Virus record (IMG/VR): IMGVR_UViG_3300032050_000068
Location: 1 to 64,000 of that record
Source: a virus
Direction: 5' to 3' (one strand)
Length of the DNA: 64,000 nucleotides
Under the pieces are notes generated by a model. That model was not told the origin of the DNA. It searched no databases and was given only the letters and a program-made list of their open reading frames with translations. Position numbers and translations under genes: made by a program. Each line of letters begins with the position of its first letter. The stretch's first letter is position 1. Positions 39,876 through 50,693 of the stretch are shown one piece after another.

Positions 39876-42800
39876 ATGGCTTGTCAACTCTATACTGAAA
39901 ATGATATAAGTGCTTTATATACAATAGTCCGTGGAGAAATACTTGATAGGATGAATGATCCTAAACTAGGTAAATTTGATAATAAAGCATTAGATAAATT
40001 CATTAGAGAGATCTATGAAGAATTTAAAGATGAACCAAATGGTCTTCTTTATGCACAAGCTGTTCCTGATATATTAGATTTAGTTAAGAATGATCTTGAA
40101 ATTAAAAAGTATTTAAGACAAGATGCTGGTTTAAGTTTTGACTATTTACAAGACTTATCATTGGAATTTGAAGATCCTAAAAATGTATTAAAGTTTGTTA
40201 CTCCAAAAACTACTACAAAAACAAAGAAAGACGTTGATAAAAAAATTAAAGAGAGCAATAAGACTTCTAAGAATGTAGTACAAAATAATGATAATAATGC
40301 ACAACCAAATTGGTCAGCTGTGCAGGAAAAAGCAAAAGTAGATTATCCAGATAAAACATCTGATAATGTTGCTATTGCAAAAAATCCTGATAAGATGACG
40401 GAGGAGGAAAGAAATCAAGAAGACCAGGATAAAAAATTATTTTTTGAAGTAGTTAAAACTGCAGTAGTACAAGCTAAGAAAAAGGATATAAATGATAATG
40501 TAATGTTAGGGGACAAAGCAATCATGCTTAGAGCTCAGAACATTAGAGATTTGAATCCTGATGATTTAACTAACTATGATAAGACTTTCTTAAGTAAGAA
40601 TAGAACTTATGATATTAATATTGCCATCATCTCTGATGCAAAAGGTAATCCAATTAGATTTGATGAGAATAGTAATATTGTAGAAACAGGTGGTAGAATT
40701 GTATACCAGTACATTAGACCAGTTGTTAATCAAGGTGGCAAATTATATTTAGGAAATAGATCTGGTTTCTTATATACATTAATACCTGCTGAGACATTAG
40801 CTGCAAGAGAAATTAAAGAAGGTATTGCAGAAGGTAACTTGTATGGTGAACAAGAGAGACAAGATATCCTAAATAAAATAAAGAATACACAAAAACAAAA
40901 AATGAATGATCTACTAAGGCTAAATGATAGACTTAGTACAAGTACTGAACCTGTCTTATTACCTATTACAGGTGGAAGCTTTGGTATTGTAGAACGTAAA
41001 TCTGAATTAATATCTAATACAAATTTTGCTGATGATTTGTCTATGATCTATACTTATGACTCTGGTGTAAAAGAGGGTTATAGTTTTTTCATGGTAAACA
41101 AATTCAGTGCTGGTGTTGCTGTTAATAGTCAAATTTATTTGCAAAAAATGGACATGCCAGAATCTCTTGCAGACAACCTAGGTAAAATACTAGCAACTAA
41201 AGGATTATTAAATGGAGAACCATTAAGTCCACAAGCAAAGCTGGAATACTACAATACTTTTTTATCTAATAGAGTTGAGACAAATAATATTAATGTTGAA
41301 ATAAATGAAGTATTAGGTGTTAATCAACTTTCTGTAACTATAAAAGATCCATTAACTGGAGAATCAACTGTTGTTGATTTAGAAAAAGATGATGCGGCAA
41401 GTATAATTAGCAATCATCTTAAAAAAGTAAAAGTTATAACTAAAAATGATGGAACTCAAATTAGTTATCCTGCTAGTATGAGTTACATGAAATCATTTGC
41501 AGAGGATGGTGCAATACAAAAAGGTGTAAGATTTACTGACTATGAAATCAATCAAAATAAAGATGGCATAGAAATAATAAAAGAAGTACAAAAAGATTAT
41601 TTTGGTTTTATTAAGCCTCTTGCTAAAGTAGATTATACAATAGGTGATGTTGGTTATTTTGCTGGAGTCAATGCTTATTTAGAATTTGCTGTCCCTATAG
41701 ATTTAGAAACTCCAATGGATGAACAGATTGATATAGGTATACCAAAAGAAAGTAATTTAACTTCTGATGATGTAGATAATGGTACTCAAGATGAAGTTAA
41801 AAAAGAAGAAGTTGAAGAAGAGGAAGAAGAAGGAGTAAAGTTTACAATAGAAACTAAACAATCTACTCTTCCAAATGATAAAACTCTTGTAGCAAATATA
41901 AATGAAGCAGATGTAGTATTTGGATTAGGAACAAAGTTTACTACTCCTGATGAAAAATTAGTACAACAAAGAGCTGGTGCAGTAAACAAATGGTATGGAT
42001 TAAAAATTGGTTCTAAAAGTGAAGCTCCAAAAAATTTAATTCCTCCACAAAATGCTATTGATTTAATGGTAAGTAACCTTTCTAAAATGAAAGGTAATGT
42101 TGTAAATATTGTTGGTAATGATATTGCACAGCTTGCTAAAGATGGTTACACTCAAGCAGAAATAGATAAGTATATTTATAATATCTTAAAAGAGGTTGTA
42201 AAGGATTATCCAATATCTAAGATCATTAGTAATGGTCAAACCGGTATTGCTGAAGCTTCAATCAAAGCAGCAAAAAAATTAGGTATACCAGTTAAGATTA
42301 GAGCATTTACAGGTTATGCATTAAGAACTCAAGCTCCATATTTAGCTTCAGGTTCAAAATCAACTAAGAATACTAAAGCAGATTTTCTATCTAGATTTCT
42401 TAGCAAGTCAACTAAAACTTATAAGAAAGCTGCAAATAAAGTTACTCAACCAGTGGATACATCAACTGTTGTCCCTGCTAAACCAACTATACCAGCTAAA
42501 ACAGTAGAGCAACAAAAAGTTCAAGATAGAAAAATTAATAAAATTTCTATAGATGATTTACTAAATGGTACTGATTTAATACCTGATCTTCCAGGTATGG
42601 ATAGAAATAAAAGAGCTGCTTCTGTTATGAATCAACTCTATGGAAGTGCTAGAGCTTGGGAAGATGTAAATGCATGGTTTGATAAGTCCCCTTTAAAAGG
42701 TGTTGTAGATGTTGAAAGACTGGCTCTTGTATTTAACTCTTCAGCATATGGTACATTTCTTTCTGCAGGATCTCTTTTATCTGATGCAGCAAATAAACTT

Positions 42801-45800
42801 AGAGAAGAAGGATTTGCAGCAAGAATAGAACTATATGGAGATGCCCAACCAATTACTTTATATCACGAAGCATGGCATGCATTCTCTCAGTTGGTTCTAA
42901 CAATAGAAGAAAAGACAGCATTATATAACCATATTAGAACATTTGATAAATGGGCCAATAAAGAATTTATAGAAATTGAAGAAGATTTAGCTGAAGACTT
43001 TATTGACTATGCTGTAAATGGTAAAAAACAATCTGGTATTATTCAGACCATATTTAATAAAATCAAAAAGATTATTGATTTCTTCTTTGGTAAAACAACT
43101 AAGAGAGATGTAACAAGATTGTATGATATACCAATGGTAAAAGAATATTATAATAATCTTTATACCGGAAACTTTACAGTTGATACTGAAAATGCTGAGC
43201 ATAACTTAATGCCTGGTTTTCAAAGATTGAATAGTGCAAAGAAAACAATACAACCAATCACAAGTACTGGCAAAGACTTTACTGAAATTACTGATGTTCA
43301 GTCTAATAAGATTGTGGATCTTATGGATTCATTAATGGCTAGAACCTTCTATAAATATAATACTACATACGGTACAACAAGTGGAGCAGTAAGACTTTTA
43401 AGTGATATAACTAATAGACAAAAACTTTATAGTAATATAGAAAAACAGTTAAATGTTTTACTTGATAATCAAATAGAAGTTGCACAAAGTATTGCTATTG
43501 CAAATGCAGACCCCACAAATAAAAATCCTGATTTTGTAGCTGAACAAAAAGAGATGGCAAAGCTTGATCTTTTGATGAAAGCAGTGGAAAATTATGGTGT
43601 TGTTGATGAGGCATTAAGTAAAAAAACAGATAAAGGTGTAGTTGCATTTCACATGCAAAGATCAAGATTTAATATTTTGAAAGATGCCTATAATGATGAT
43701 ACAGAAGATGCTACAGTAGCTTTATTTAAAACAGAAGAAGGTAATTCTATTTCTGCTAAACAGTTAGCAACTGATGATACAATGATGATGCTTTCTGGAA
43801 TCTACCAACTTAATAGAGATGAGAATGGGGATTATTTAATTGAAGAAAATGAAAATGGAGTTAAAACCTACTCTGTAAAAACAGATGACTTTGGTCTTCC
43901 AATGCTAGAACCAGTAGATGTAATGTGGGCTAGATTAGCAAGAACTTTACAGGGCTCTATGGATTTTCTTGATATGTATGATAGAATGAAAAACTCAATT
44001 GAAAATTATCCTGAGTTTATTCAAGTTCTTGAAATATTACCAAACCCATATCAATTTGGACCTTTAGCTTATAATAATAACACAGAGTTTAAATCAGAAA
44101 CTAATTTCTGGCAAGATCTTAAGAAGCCGGTTATTCCATTTATTCAATTAAATATAAATAAAACTGTTATAGAGAAAGCTAAACAAATTGATGGTAAAAG
44201 AATACCAGAGAAATCAATCTATGAAGCTAGACTTGCTGCAGCTAACTTTGATATTTATAGAATCATTAATGATTGGACAACAAACTTTAATGTTGCTGAT
44301 TCTGTTACCAACAGATTTATTGAAAAGGATGGTGGAAACAATTACTTAAATGTTAATGAGGTTATTAAAGAATTTACATTAGACAAAAAGCTTAATCCTA
44401 ACAAAGCAGGTGAGTTTCTTGCAGCTCTTGGTATCCAATTAGATATGACAAGTGCTGATATTAGAAATGTTGTTAGAAATAAAGAAAAACCATTTGCTTC
44501 TAGATACAATATTGATTTTATATATGATAATGTAAGATTAGTATACTTAGCTAGTAAGTCCAATGATATTGGACTAATGGCTGCAGCAGAGGATTTTAAA
44601 AGACAGCCTCTATATTATTTGATGAATGAAATGCCAAAAGCAATAGTTGATGCTGCTGGAGGAAAAGCAAGAGATGTTAGATCTAAAATTACAACACTTG
44701 CACAATTACAAAATAGATTTTCAGATGGATACTCAAACTACAGTGTATTAACTCCTGAAAAGAATAGAGTATGGGAACAGTTCTTAGATAATACAGTAAC
44801 AAGAATTGTAACTTCAATAAATAAAGCTTCTTCTTGGCAACAGCTTACTATGAAAGAAGCTGATCCAAATGGTAGATTCCAACACATGAGATGGTTGTCT
44901 GAAGAGAATAATCCTTCTTCAGCATTTTCTGTAGTATTAAATTCTATTTTTGATTTAAATCCAATGTCACCAAACTATGGTGAAAAGTTTCCAGGTGCTG
45001 AATTGTTATTAGAAAATATTGGAGGTACTCAAATTATTGATAGAGAGAATAATGAAACTACTGGAACATCAACTGCAAATACAGATGTAACAAGTAAGTT
45101 CTTACAGGAAATGCATACAATGCTACAATCAGGTGTTGTGGAGTTCATGAGACATGCTTCTAAGCAAACAGCAATGAACTTAAGAGCTAAGAAAGTAAAT
45201 ACTTATTCAAGCAAAAAACTCACCAATCTTTATGTAGATATCATGGCATTTAGTCCAAGTAATACTACAGCAAATAATAATCTAGGAGAGTCAGAAGCAT
45301 TTAATGTGTTACTTGGTTACATTGCAGCAGAAGCTGGTAGGATTTACAGATTCAAATCAAATAAAGAATACTTTGGAAAATTTTCAGCCTATAATAGAAA
45401 TGTAGTAAGAAAAGATAATGGTCAAACTGTAAAAGCCGGTGAAGCATTTACAGCATTTGATGATGTCTTATCTGCTGAAGTACAAGGTGATCTATATGCA
45501 TTGATAGATAAAACTATGGAAGATGCATTAGAGACTGGTTATTTTAATCCTGAAGATTTTAATCTTAAAGATATTGTTAATGAGAATCCTGAATTAAGAA
45601 GAAAAATTAAAAATGATGTCATTCAATATTTTAATGCTCAAACACAACAAAACTACAGTAGATTAGAAGATGCTAGATATATAGACCAAAGTTTATATGA
45701 TATGGTATCTTCTGAAGAACTTAGTAAAGATCAAGTAGATAAAATGCTAGTTAAAGCATACACCTATAACTATTGGATACATAACTTTGAAACAACCATT

Positions 45801-48800
45801 TTGGCATATGGAGATACAGTACAGTATAACCATGACAAAGAAGAGTTCCATAAGAGAAATGCTGGTTTAGGTTCTGGTGGTAGAGGATTCCGTGCAGATT
45901 ATAGAGCAAGGATGTATATCAACAGCCCTATGTATGAAAGACTTTATGCTGAAAAATATAATTATGAATTTAGACCATATGATGGTACACTTAACACAGC
46001 TATTATAAAAGAAGAAGAGATAGGGGAATCTAAATATAAGTCAGAATACTATGATGCTCACGTTAAAGATTATACACAAAGGTATTTAAAAGCTGGTAAA
46101 TCTAAAGCTGAAGCAGAAAGACTTGCAAAAGAACTTGCAACAATAGTTCTTAAAGACTACAGTGATATGAAAATTGCTGATGGTCAAGGTTGGATAGGAT
46201 TTGAAGCATATAAGATGTTAAAAAATCTAGAAGGTAACTGGACTACTCAACAGGAAAACTTATATAAAAGAATTGTAAATAATGAAACAATTACAGCTTC
46301 TGAAATTAGAGAATACTTTCCACCATATAAATTACAGTACTATGGTAACATTAAAGTTTCTGGATTACCATTAACATCTTTTCATAAATTTTCATTAGCT
46401 CCATTGATTCCTACAGTGCATACTGCCAATACTAGATTGGGTCAGATTCATGACATGATGATGAAACAAGGTATTGATTATGTATTAATGGAATCTGGTG
46501 AAAAGGTAGGACATTTTGGTTCAGGTGATAACATTGTGGACAAAAATGGAAATATAGATACCTCAGTTACATTAACCAAGAATGTAATTTTTGCAGAATA
46601 CCTTAAAAATCAAACTGAAGTAAACTCAAAGTATAAACAAAAATCAATATTCTCAACTCAGTTAAGAAAGTTAGTATTAGAAGGAATGTATGAAAATGGT
46701 CAAATAACCATAAAAAAACATACTAAGCTAATTGAAAACTATGTAAACAGGGTATCTGAGTATACTGAGTTACTTAAAAATGAATTAGTTGATGAACTAG
46801 GGTTTGAAGAAACTGAAAGTGGAGAATTTATTCCAGTAAATAAAGACAGTATTGCAAAGCTTGCAAAAATGATTCGGGATACTCTTACAAGAGATGATGT
46901 ATATAGTGACAATCTAATAGACATCATTGATGTAACTGATGAGGGAGATTTAAGATTTGACTTATCTCTACACCCAGAGGCTGTGAAGATTGAAAAACTT
47001 TTATTGTCATTGATCAATAAAAGAATAATTAAACAAAAAGTTAAGGGAGAACCATTAGTACAGAAATCATCTGCTTTCTATGATGGTTTATTTGAGTTGC
47101 CAATTGATTTAGATAAGATGAGTCCTGCTGCACGGGAAACTGCAGTTAAAAAATATATGGGCTCTAACTTTTTACCTACATATCATAGAGGAGCTGATGG
47201 TAAAACTACAGCAATGAAAGTTGCCATATCTCTTCAAGGTGATTATGAGAGTTTATTAAATCTAGAATACAAAGGTGAACCAATAGGAACTATTGATAGA
47301 CTTAATGAAGCTATCAAAGATGATGAATGGTTAGATGCAAATGATAAAAATAACAGAAAAGCAATAACTATGGTTGGAGTTAGGATTCCAGTACAGGGTT
47401 TGAACTCTATGGAATTTATGGAAGTATATCACTTCCTTCCAGCAGAAGCTGGTAATATTATCATTCCTCCAGCAGAAATAGTTGCTAAATCAGGAGCTGA
47501 CTTTGATATTGATAAGTTATCTATATTCATGAATAACATTGATTCTGATGGCAATGTTAAACAGACAATGTTTGAAAATGCAGAGGAATTCTATAATGCA
47601 CTCAAAGATCCAGCAAAATATGATATGACTAAGCAGCAGATGTATGCTATGCAAAAGGCTGGTCTTGAGAATGCACTGATCAATGACATAAGAAGTATTC
47701 TTGAATTACCAGAAAATTTTGTATCTCTTACAACTCCTAACGGAACTTATCTTGTTAAACCTATAGCAGATAGATTAGCACAATCAGTAATGGATTATAG
47801 TCCATTACAAAATATGATGACTAAAGATAAAGATGGAAACCTTGTACCAAATCTTTCAGCTCCAGATAAAAGTGGTAAGCAAAAAGAAGTTATTAGTCCA
47901 ACAAGAATCTTTGAAGTAGGTTATAACTTATACAAACATGAATCAAATGTTGTTGGTAAGAAGACATTAGGACTTGGTGCTATTGAAAATACATTCAATG
48001 TTATATTTAATTCATTAGGAGCAACAATGCCTCCTGTGTATAAACACAGTGATGAAGAAATGAATAGAATATCATTCTTAGGTTTAAGACATCACACAAC
48101 AAAAAAGAATGGACAAGATGTTATATCATTGTCTAATCAGTATGATGTTGATGGTGTAAATAAAATAGCTGATGTTATATCCCAATTAATAAACGGTTGG
48201 GTGGATGTTGAAAAAGATGCTTGGATATTCTTTGTGCAGGGTAACTATGAAGTTGCACCTATACTACTTTACTTACTTAAGACAGGAGTACCAGTAGAAG
48301 AAGCAGTTTACTTTGTATCACAACCACTTGTTAGGGACTATGTAAAAGAAAAGAGACTTGCACAAAGTACATTTGCAGAACCATTAAGAAGAGACCCAGG
48401 ATATTTAGGAGTATCTTTCAAAGCAGCCAGCAATGTTATATCTAAAAACTTTAAGAACTTTCTTGCAGATGACCAAGTAAGATATACTGTTGGTAAGAAT
48501 ATGATGGATGAATATTTTAAAAACAGAAGTGAAGATAACAAACATTTCACTAAAGAAGAAATGCTTAATCTAATCACAGAAAGTAAAAATAATCCTGAAA
48601 AAGCTAGTAGTGACTTATCAAGAACAATGTTCTTGCATTATCTTACTATAGAAAAACAAATTGAAGGAATCACAGCATTAAAGATGGCTTCTAATCCTGA
48701 TACAGCTCTTAACACTGATGTAGGACAAGCTATTCAAGCTGAATCTAATATTGAGGCTTTAGCACTAAATACTAAAATAGATCAAGATCTAAGGTTAGGA

Positions 48801-50693
48801 ATGATTAATGATTCAATTATTAGTTCTTTCTTTAATTCAAAACTTGTTAAAGGTTTAGCAAAACCATTATTCAAGTTTAGATATGATGAAGACATACAAG
48901 ATTATATACAATCTTATGTTTCTGATTTTAAAAATGCAGAAATTTTAAAAGCTGCATTTGGATATAACTATCGTGATATATTCCCAGTTGTATTTAGAAA
49001 TGATATTTTAAGTTATTTGTTCCAAAATACACTAAGAAAATATAGTCTTGGAAAAGAATATAGCTCTTATGCCCTAAGTGACAATATTAAAATTACACCT
49101 GCTGCAGGACTTAAGTTTGGTGCACGGGTTGTAGATACAGCTGGTGGGCCAACTATGGTGGTTGATAGAGTTCAAATTGAAAAAGAATTCTTTGACAAGT
49201 CTTATCTAAGAGGAAGTGAAGCTAAAAATAGTTATGAGGATAGAGGATTATATGCTCTTGAGCCAGGTCATTTTGGAAGTAATGTAGCTTCTAACAAAGA
49301 AGAATATATCAGATTTGTTGTAGAAAGAGAGTATCTAAGACATGTTATGCCTTTTGATGAAGTTGTAAAAACACAAGAGTTTAAAAAAGAACTTGAAAAT
49401 GTAAAAAAGACTAGTGTAAGAGGTGTGGAAACAGAAAATAGAAGATACACTTATGAAAAAATTATAGCAAGTAGAGCTTTAGATAACACATTGAATCCAT
49501 ATCATTTATTTAATGATAAAGAAAATGCATATGCTGTTAGATTAGAAAGGCTTAAGACTCAATACAGAACTGAGCTTTTTGATAATTATCCTGTACTATC
49601 TAGAATAGTAATAGATACTAATCAATCTAAGACAATGTTTAATCTTTATATAGATGATAAAGACATGACATCATTTAAGTCTAATTTATATTCAAGAAAT
49701 TTTGAAGAGCTTTCAAATAGGGCTGTAAAAAAGGTTGAAGATAAAGATGAGAATGATAGAATTAGTGACTTCTTTGCAAAGATTACATACATTGCAATGC
49801 TGCAATCAGGTACTAATAAAAGTAAATACAACTTCCTAAGCTTAACTGACTTTGATAAGTTTATTGATGTAATGAATGATGAGACTGCTAAGTTCTTAGA
49901 ATCTCCTGTAAAACTTAAAATGCTTGTTGATTTTAAAAATAAGTTTGAACAAGTTAACAGTAAAACAAATAGAGACAAGTATAGATTTAAAAATTATTTG
50001 ACAGGACTAGATGTTCAGAAATCTATAGATACACAGTATGTACTTTCAAAAATTCCAGATTCAGAAACAATAACAGCTGAAGACATAGAAAATGCAGAAA
50101 GGCTGGTAGAAAGAAAAAATCTTATACCAACTATTAGTGCTAATGTATTTGTATACAATGATCTTTCTGGAAGTGAAAAAGCATACCAGTATATAGTTGA
50201 TAATAATCAAGACATTACATTTATCTATCAATTAAGCTTAGCACAAAAAGAAGCATATGAAAAAATGACACCTGAAGAGTTTAATAAAAGAAAGCTTAAA
50301 GGGCAAGTGCTACTTAAAAAAATAGCTAATAGTTCTTCTGTAGGTATAGTAACTGGTTTAGATAAGGTATCCGATGCTTTCTCTACTCTAGATAAAAAGT
50401 ACTATGATAATAGGATAGCTGATATAGAACTTGCTATTGCAGAAATCAATCAAGTAATAGAAAAAGGAGGTAAAGTTGCATTTTCTATTAATGGATATGG
50501 AGATCCTGCTTTGATGCCAAAAGAATTATTTGTATATTTAAGTAGAAGACTTTTTGAAGAATTCCAATATCTTAACCCAGGATCGGAGTTTGCAAAAGAA
50601 GTAAGTTCAGAGGTAGCCAAATATCAACCTGTAACAGATGCAGAAATATTAGCTAAATTTGAAGGAGAGAATAACCCATTAAATTGTATGTAA
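39876..50693 (+). CDS. Virion RNA polymerase of crAss-like type, 3605 residues, with SLOG-like and zincin regions
   Basis: The catalytic signature is DFDID at residues 2542-2546 (Asp2542, Asp2544, Asp2546), preceded about 50 residues earlier by VRIPVQGLNSMEF. This reproduces the RxP...Q...DFDGD arrangement of RNA-polymerase beta-prime subunits and the single-chain polymerase of crAss-like phages. The second barrel is not certain; ESGEKVGHFGSG, about 330 residues upstream, is a candidate. The N-terminal half adds a SLOG or molybdenum-carrier-like Rossmann region (about 670-830, with IISNGQTGIAEASIKAAKKL) and a zincin motif HEAWH (997-1001) with downstream glutamates (EEDLAEDF). The known family enzyme is packaged and transcribes early genes after entry. 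Activity of the added domains is inference. Confidence 0.85.
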   Translation: MACQLYTENDISALYTIVRGEILDRMNDPKLGKFDNKALDKFIREIYEEFKDEPNGLLYAQAVPDILDLVKNDLEIKKYLRQDAGLSFDYLQDLSLEFEDPKNVLKFVTPKTTTKTKKDVDKKIKESNKTSKNVVQNNDNNAQPNWSAVQEKAKVDYPDKTSDNVAIAKNPDKMTEEERNQEDQDKKLFFEVVKTAVVQAKKKDINDNVMLGDKAIMLRAQNIRDLNPDDLTNYDKTFLSKNRTYDINIAIISDAKGNPIRFDENSNIVETGGRIVYQYIRPVVNQGGKLYLGNRSGFLYTLIPAETLAAREIKEGIAEGNLYGEQERQDILNKIKNTQKQKMNDLLRLNDRLSTSTEPVLLPITGGSFGIVERKSELISNTNFADDLSMIYTYDSGVKEGYSFFMVNKFSAGVAVNSQIYLQKMDMPESLADNLGKILATKGLLNGEPLSPQAKLEYYNTFLSNRVETNNINVEINEVLGVNQLSVTIKDPLTGESTVVDLEKDDAASIISNHLKKVKVITKNDGTQISYPASMSYMKSFAEDGAIQKGVRFTDYEINQNKDGIEIIKEVQKDYFGFIKPLAKVDYTIGDVGYFAGVNAYLEFAVPIDLETPMDEQIDIGIPKESNLTSDDVDNGTQDEVKKEEVEEEEEEGVKFTIETKQSTLPNDKTLVANINEADVVFGLGTKFTTPDEKLVQQRAGAVNKWYGLKIGSKSEAPKNLIPPQNAIDLMVSNLSKMKGNVVNIVGNDIAQLAKDGYTQAEIDKYIYNILKEVVKDYPISKIISNGQTGIAEASIKAAKKLGIPVKIRAFTGYALRTQAPYLASGSKSTKNTKADFLSRFLSKSTKTYKKAANKVTQPVDTSTVVPAKPTIPAKTVEQQKVQDRKINKISIDDLLNGTDLIPDLPGMDRNKRAASVMNQLYGSARAWEDVNAWFDKSPLKGVVDVERLALVFNSSAYGTFLSAGSLLSDAANKLREEGFAARIELYGDAQPITLYHEAWHAFSQLVLTIEEKTALYNHIRTFDKWANKEFIEIEEDLAEDFIDYAVNGKKQSGIIQTIFNKIKKIIDFFFGKTTKRDVTRLYDIPMVKEYYNNLYTGNFTVDTENAEHNLMPGFQRLNSAKKTIQPITSTGKDFTEITDVQSNKIVDLMDSLMARTFYKYNTTYGTTSGAVRLLSDITNRQKLYSNIEKQLNVLLDNQIEVAQSIAIANADPTNKNPDFVAEQKEMAKLDLLMKAVENYGVVDEALSKKTDKGVVAFHMQRSRFNILKDAYNDDTEDATVALFKTEEGNSISAKQLATDDTMMMLSGIYQLNRDENGDYLIEENENGVKTYSVKTDDFGLPMLEPVDVMWARLARTLQGSMDFLDMYDRMKNSIENYPEFIQVLEILPNPYQFGPLAYNNNTEFKSETNFWQDLKKPVIPFIQLNINKTVIEKAKQIDGKRIPEKSIYEARLAAANFDIYRIINDWTTNFNVADSVTNRFIEKDGGNNYLNVNEVIKEFTLDKKLNPNKAGEFLAALGIQLDMTSADIRNVVRNKEKPFASRYNIDFIYDNVRLVYLASKSNDIGLMAAAEDFKRQPLYYLMNEMPKAIVDAAGGKARDVRSKITTLAQLQNRFSDGYSNYSVLTPEKNRVWEQFLDNTVTRIVTSINKASSWQQLTMKEADPNGRFQHMRWLSEENNPSSAFSVVLNSIFDLNPMSPNYGEKFPGAELLLENIGGTQIIDRENNETTGTSTANTDVTSKFLQEMHTMLQSGVVEFMRHASKQTAMNLRAKKVNTYSSKKLTNLYVDIMAFSPSNTTANNNLGESEAFNVLLGYIAAEAGRIYRFKSNKEYFGKFSAYNRNVVRKDNGQTVKAGEAFTAFDDVLSAEVQGDLYALIDKTMEDALETGYFNPEDFNLKDIVNENPELRRKIKNDVIQYFNAQTQQNYSRLEDARYIDQSLYDMVSSEELSKDQVDKMLVKAYTYNYWIHNFETTILAYGDTVQYNHDKEEFHKRNAGLGSGGRGFRADYRARMYINSPMYERLYAEKYNYEFRPYDGTLNTAIIKEEEIGESKYKSEYYDAHVKDYTQRYLKAGKSKAEAERLAKELATIVLKDYSDMKIADGQGWIGFEAYKMLKNLEGNWTTQQENLYKRIVNNETITASEIREYFPPYKLQYYGNIKVSGLPLTSFHKFSLAPLIPTVHTANTRLGQIHDMMMKQGIDYVLMESGEKVGHFGSGDNIVDKNGNIDTSVTLTKNVIFAEYLKNQTEVNSKYKQKSIFSTQLRKLVLEGMYENGQITIKKHTKLIENYVNRVSEYTELLKNELVDELGFEETESGEFIPVNKDSIAKLAKMIRDTLTRDDVYSDNLIDIIDVTDEGDLRFDLSLHPEAVKIEKLLLSLINKRIIKQKVKGEPLVQKSSAFYDGLFELPIDLDKMSPAARETAVKKYMGSNFLPTYHRGADGKTTAMKVAISLQGDYESLLNLEYKGEPIGTIDRLNEAIKDDEWLDANDKNNRKAITMVGVRIPVQGLNSMEFMEVYHFLPAEAGNIIIPPAEIVAKSGADFDIDKLSIFMNNIDSDGNVKQTMFENAEEFYNALKDPAKYDMTKQQMYAMQKAGLENALINDIRSILELPENFVSLTTPNGTYLVKPIADRLAQSVMDYSPLQNMMTKDKDGNLVPNLSAPDKSGKQKEVISPTRIFEVGYNLYKHESNVVGKKTLGLGAIENTFNVIFNSLGATMPPVYKHSDEEMNRISFLGLRHHTTKKNGQDVISLSNQYDVDGVNKIADVISQLINGWVDVEKDAWIFFVQGNYEVAPILLYLLKTGVPVEEAVYFVSQPLVRDYVKEKRLAQSTFAEPLRRDPGYLGVSFKAASNVISKNFKNFLADDQVRYTVGKNMMDEYFKNRSEDNKHFTKEEMLNLITESKNNPEKASSDLSRTMFLHYLTIEKQIEGITALKMASNPDTALNTDVGQAIQAESNIEALALNTKIDQDLRLGMINDSIISSFFNSKLVKGLAKPLFKFRYDEDIQDYIQSYVSDFKNAEILKAAFGYNYRDIFPVVFRNDILSYLFQNTLRKYSLGKEYSSYALSDNIKITPAAGLKFGARVVDTAGGPTMVVDRVQIEKEFFDKSYLRGSEAKNSYEDRGLYALEPGHFGSNVASNKEEYIRFVVEREYLRHVMPFDEVVKTQEFKKELENVKKTSVRGVETENRRYTYEKIIASRALDNTLNPYHLFNDKENAYAVRLERLKTQYRTELFDNYPVLSRIVIDTNQSKTMFNLYIDDKDMTSFKSNLYSRNFEELSNRAVKKVEDKDENDRISDFFAKITYIAMLQSGTNKSKYNFLSLTDFDKFIDVMNDETAKFLESPVKLKMLVDFKNKFEQVNSKTNRDKYRFKNYLTGLDVQKSIDTQYVLSKIPDSETITAEDIENAERLVERKNLIPTISANVFVYNDLSGSEKAYQYIVDNNQDITFIYQLSLAQKEAYEKMTPEEFNKRKLKGQVLLKKIANSSSVGIVTGLDKVSDAFSTLDKKYYDNRIADIELAIAEINQVIEKGGKVAFSINGYGDPALMPKELFVYLSRRLFEEFQYLNPGSEFAKEVSSEVAKYQPVTDAEILAKFEGENNPLNCM

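Noticed and set aside
50684-50692. TTG start for the 2540-residue protein
   Set aside because: The ATG at 50693 overlaps the preceding TAA as TAATG, the same junction used by several genes here, so it is the more likely start.
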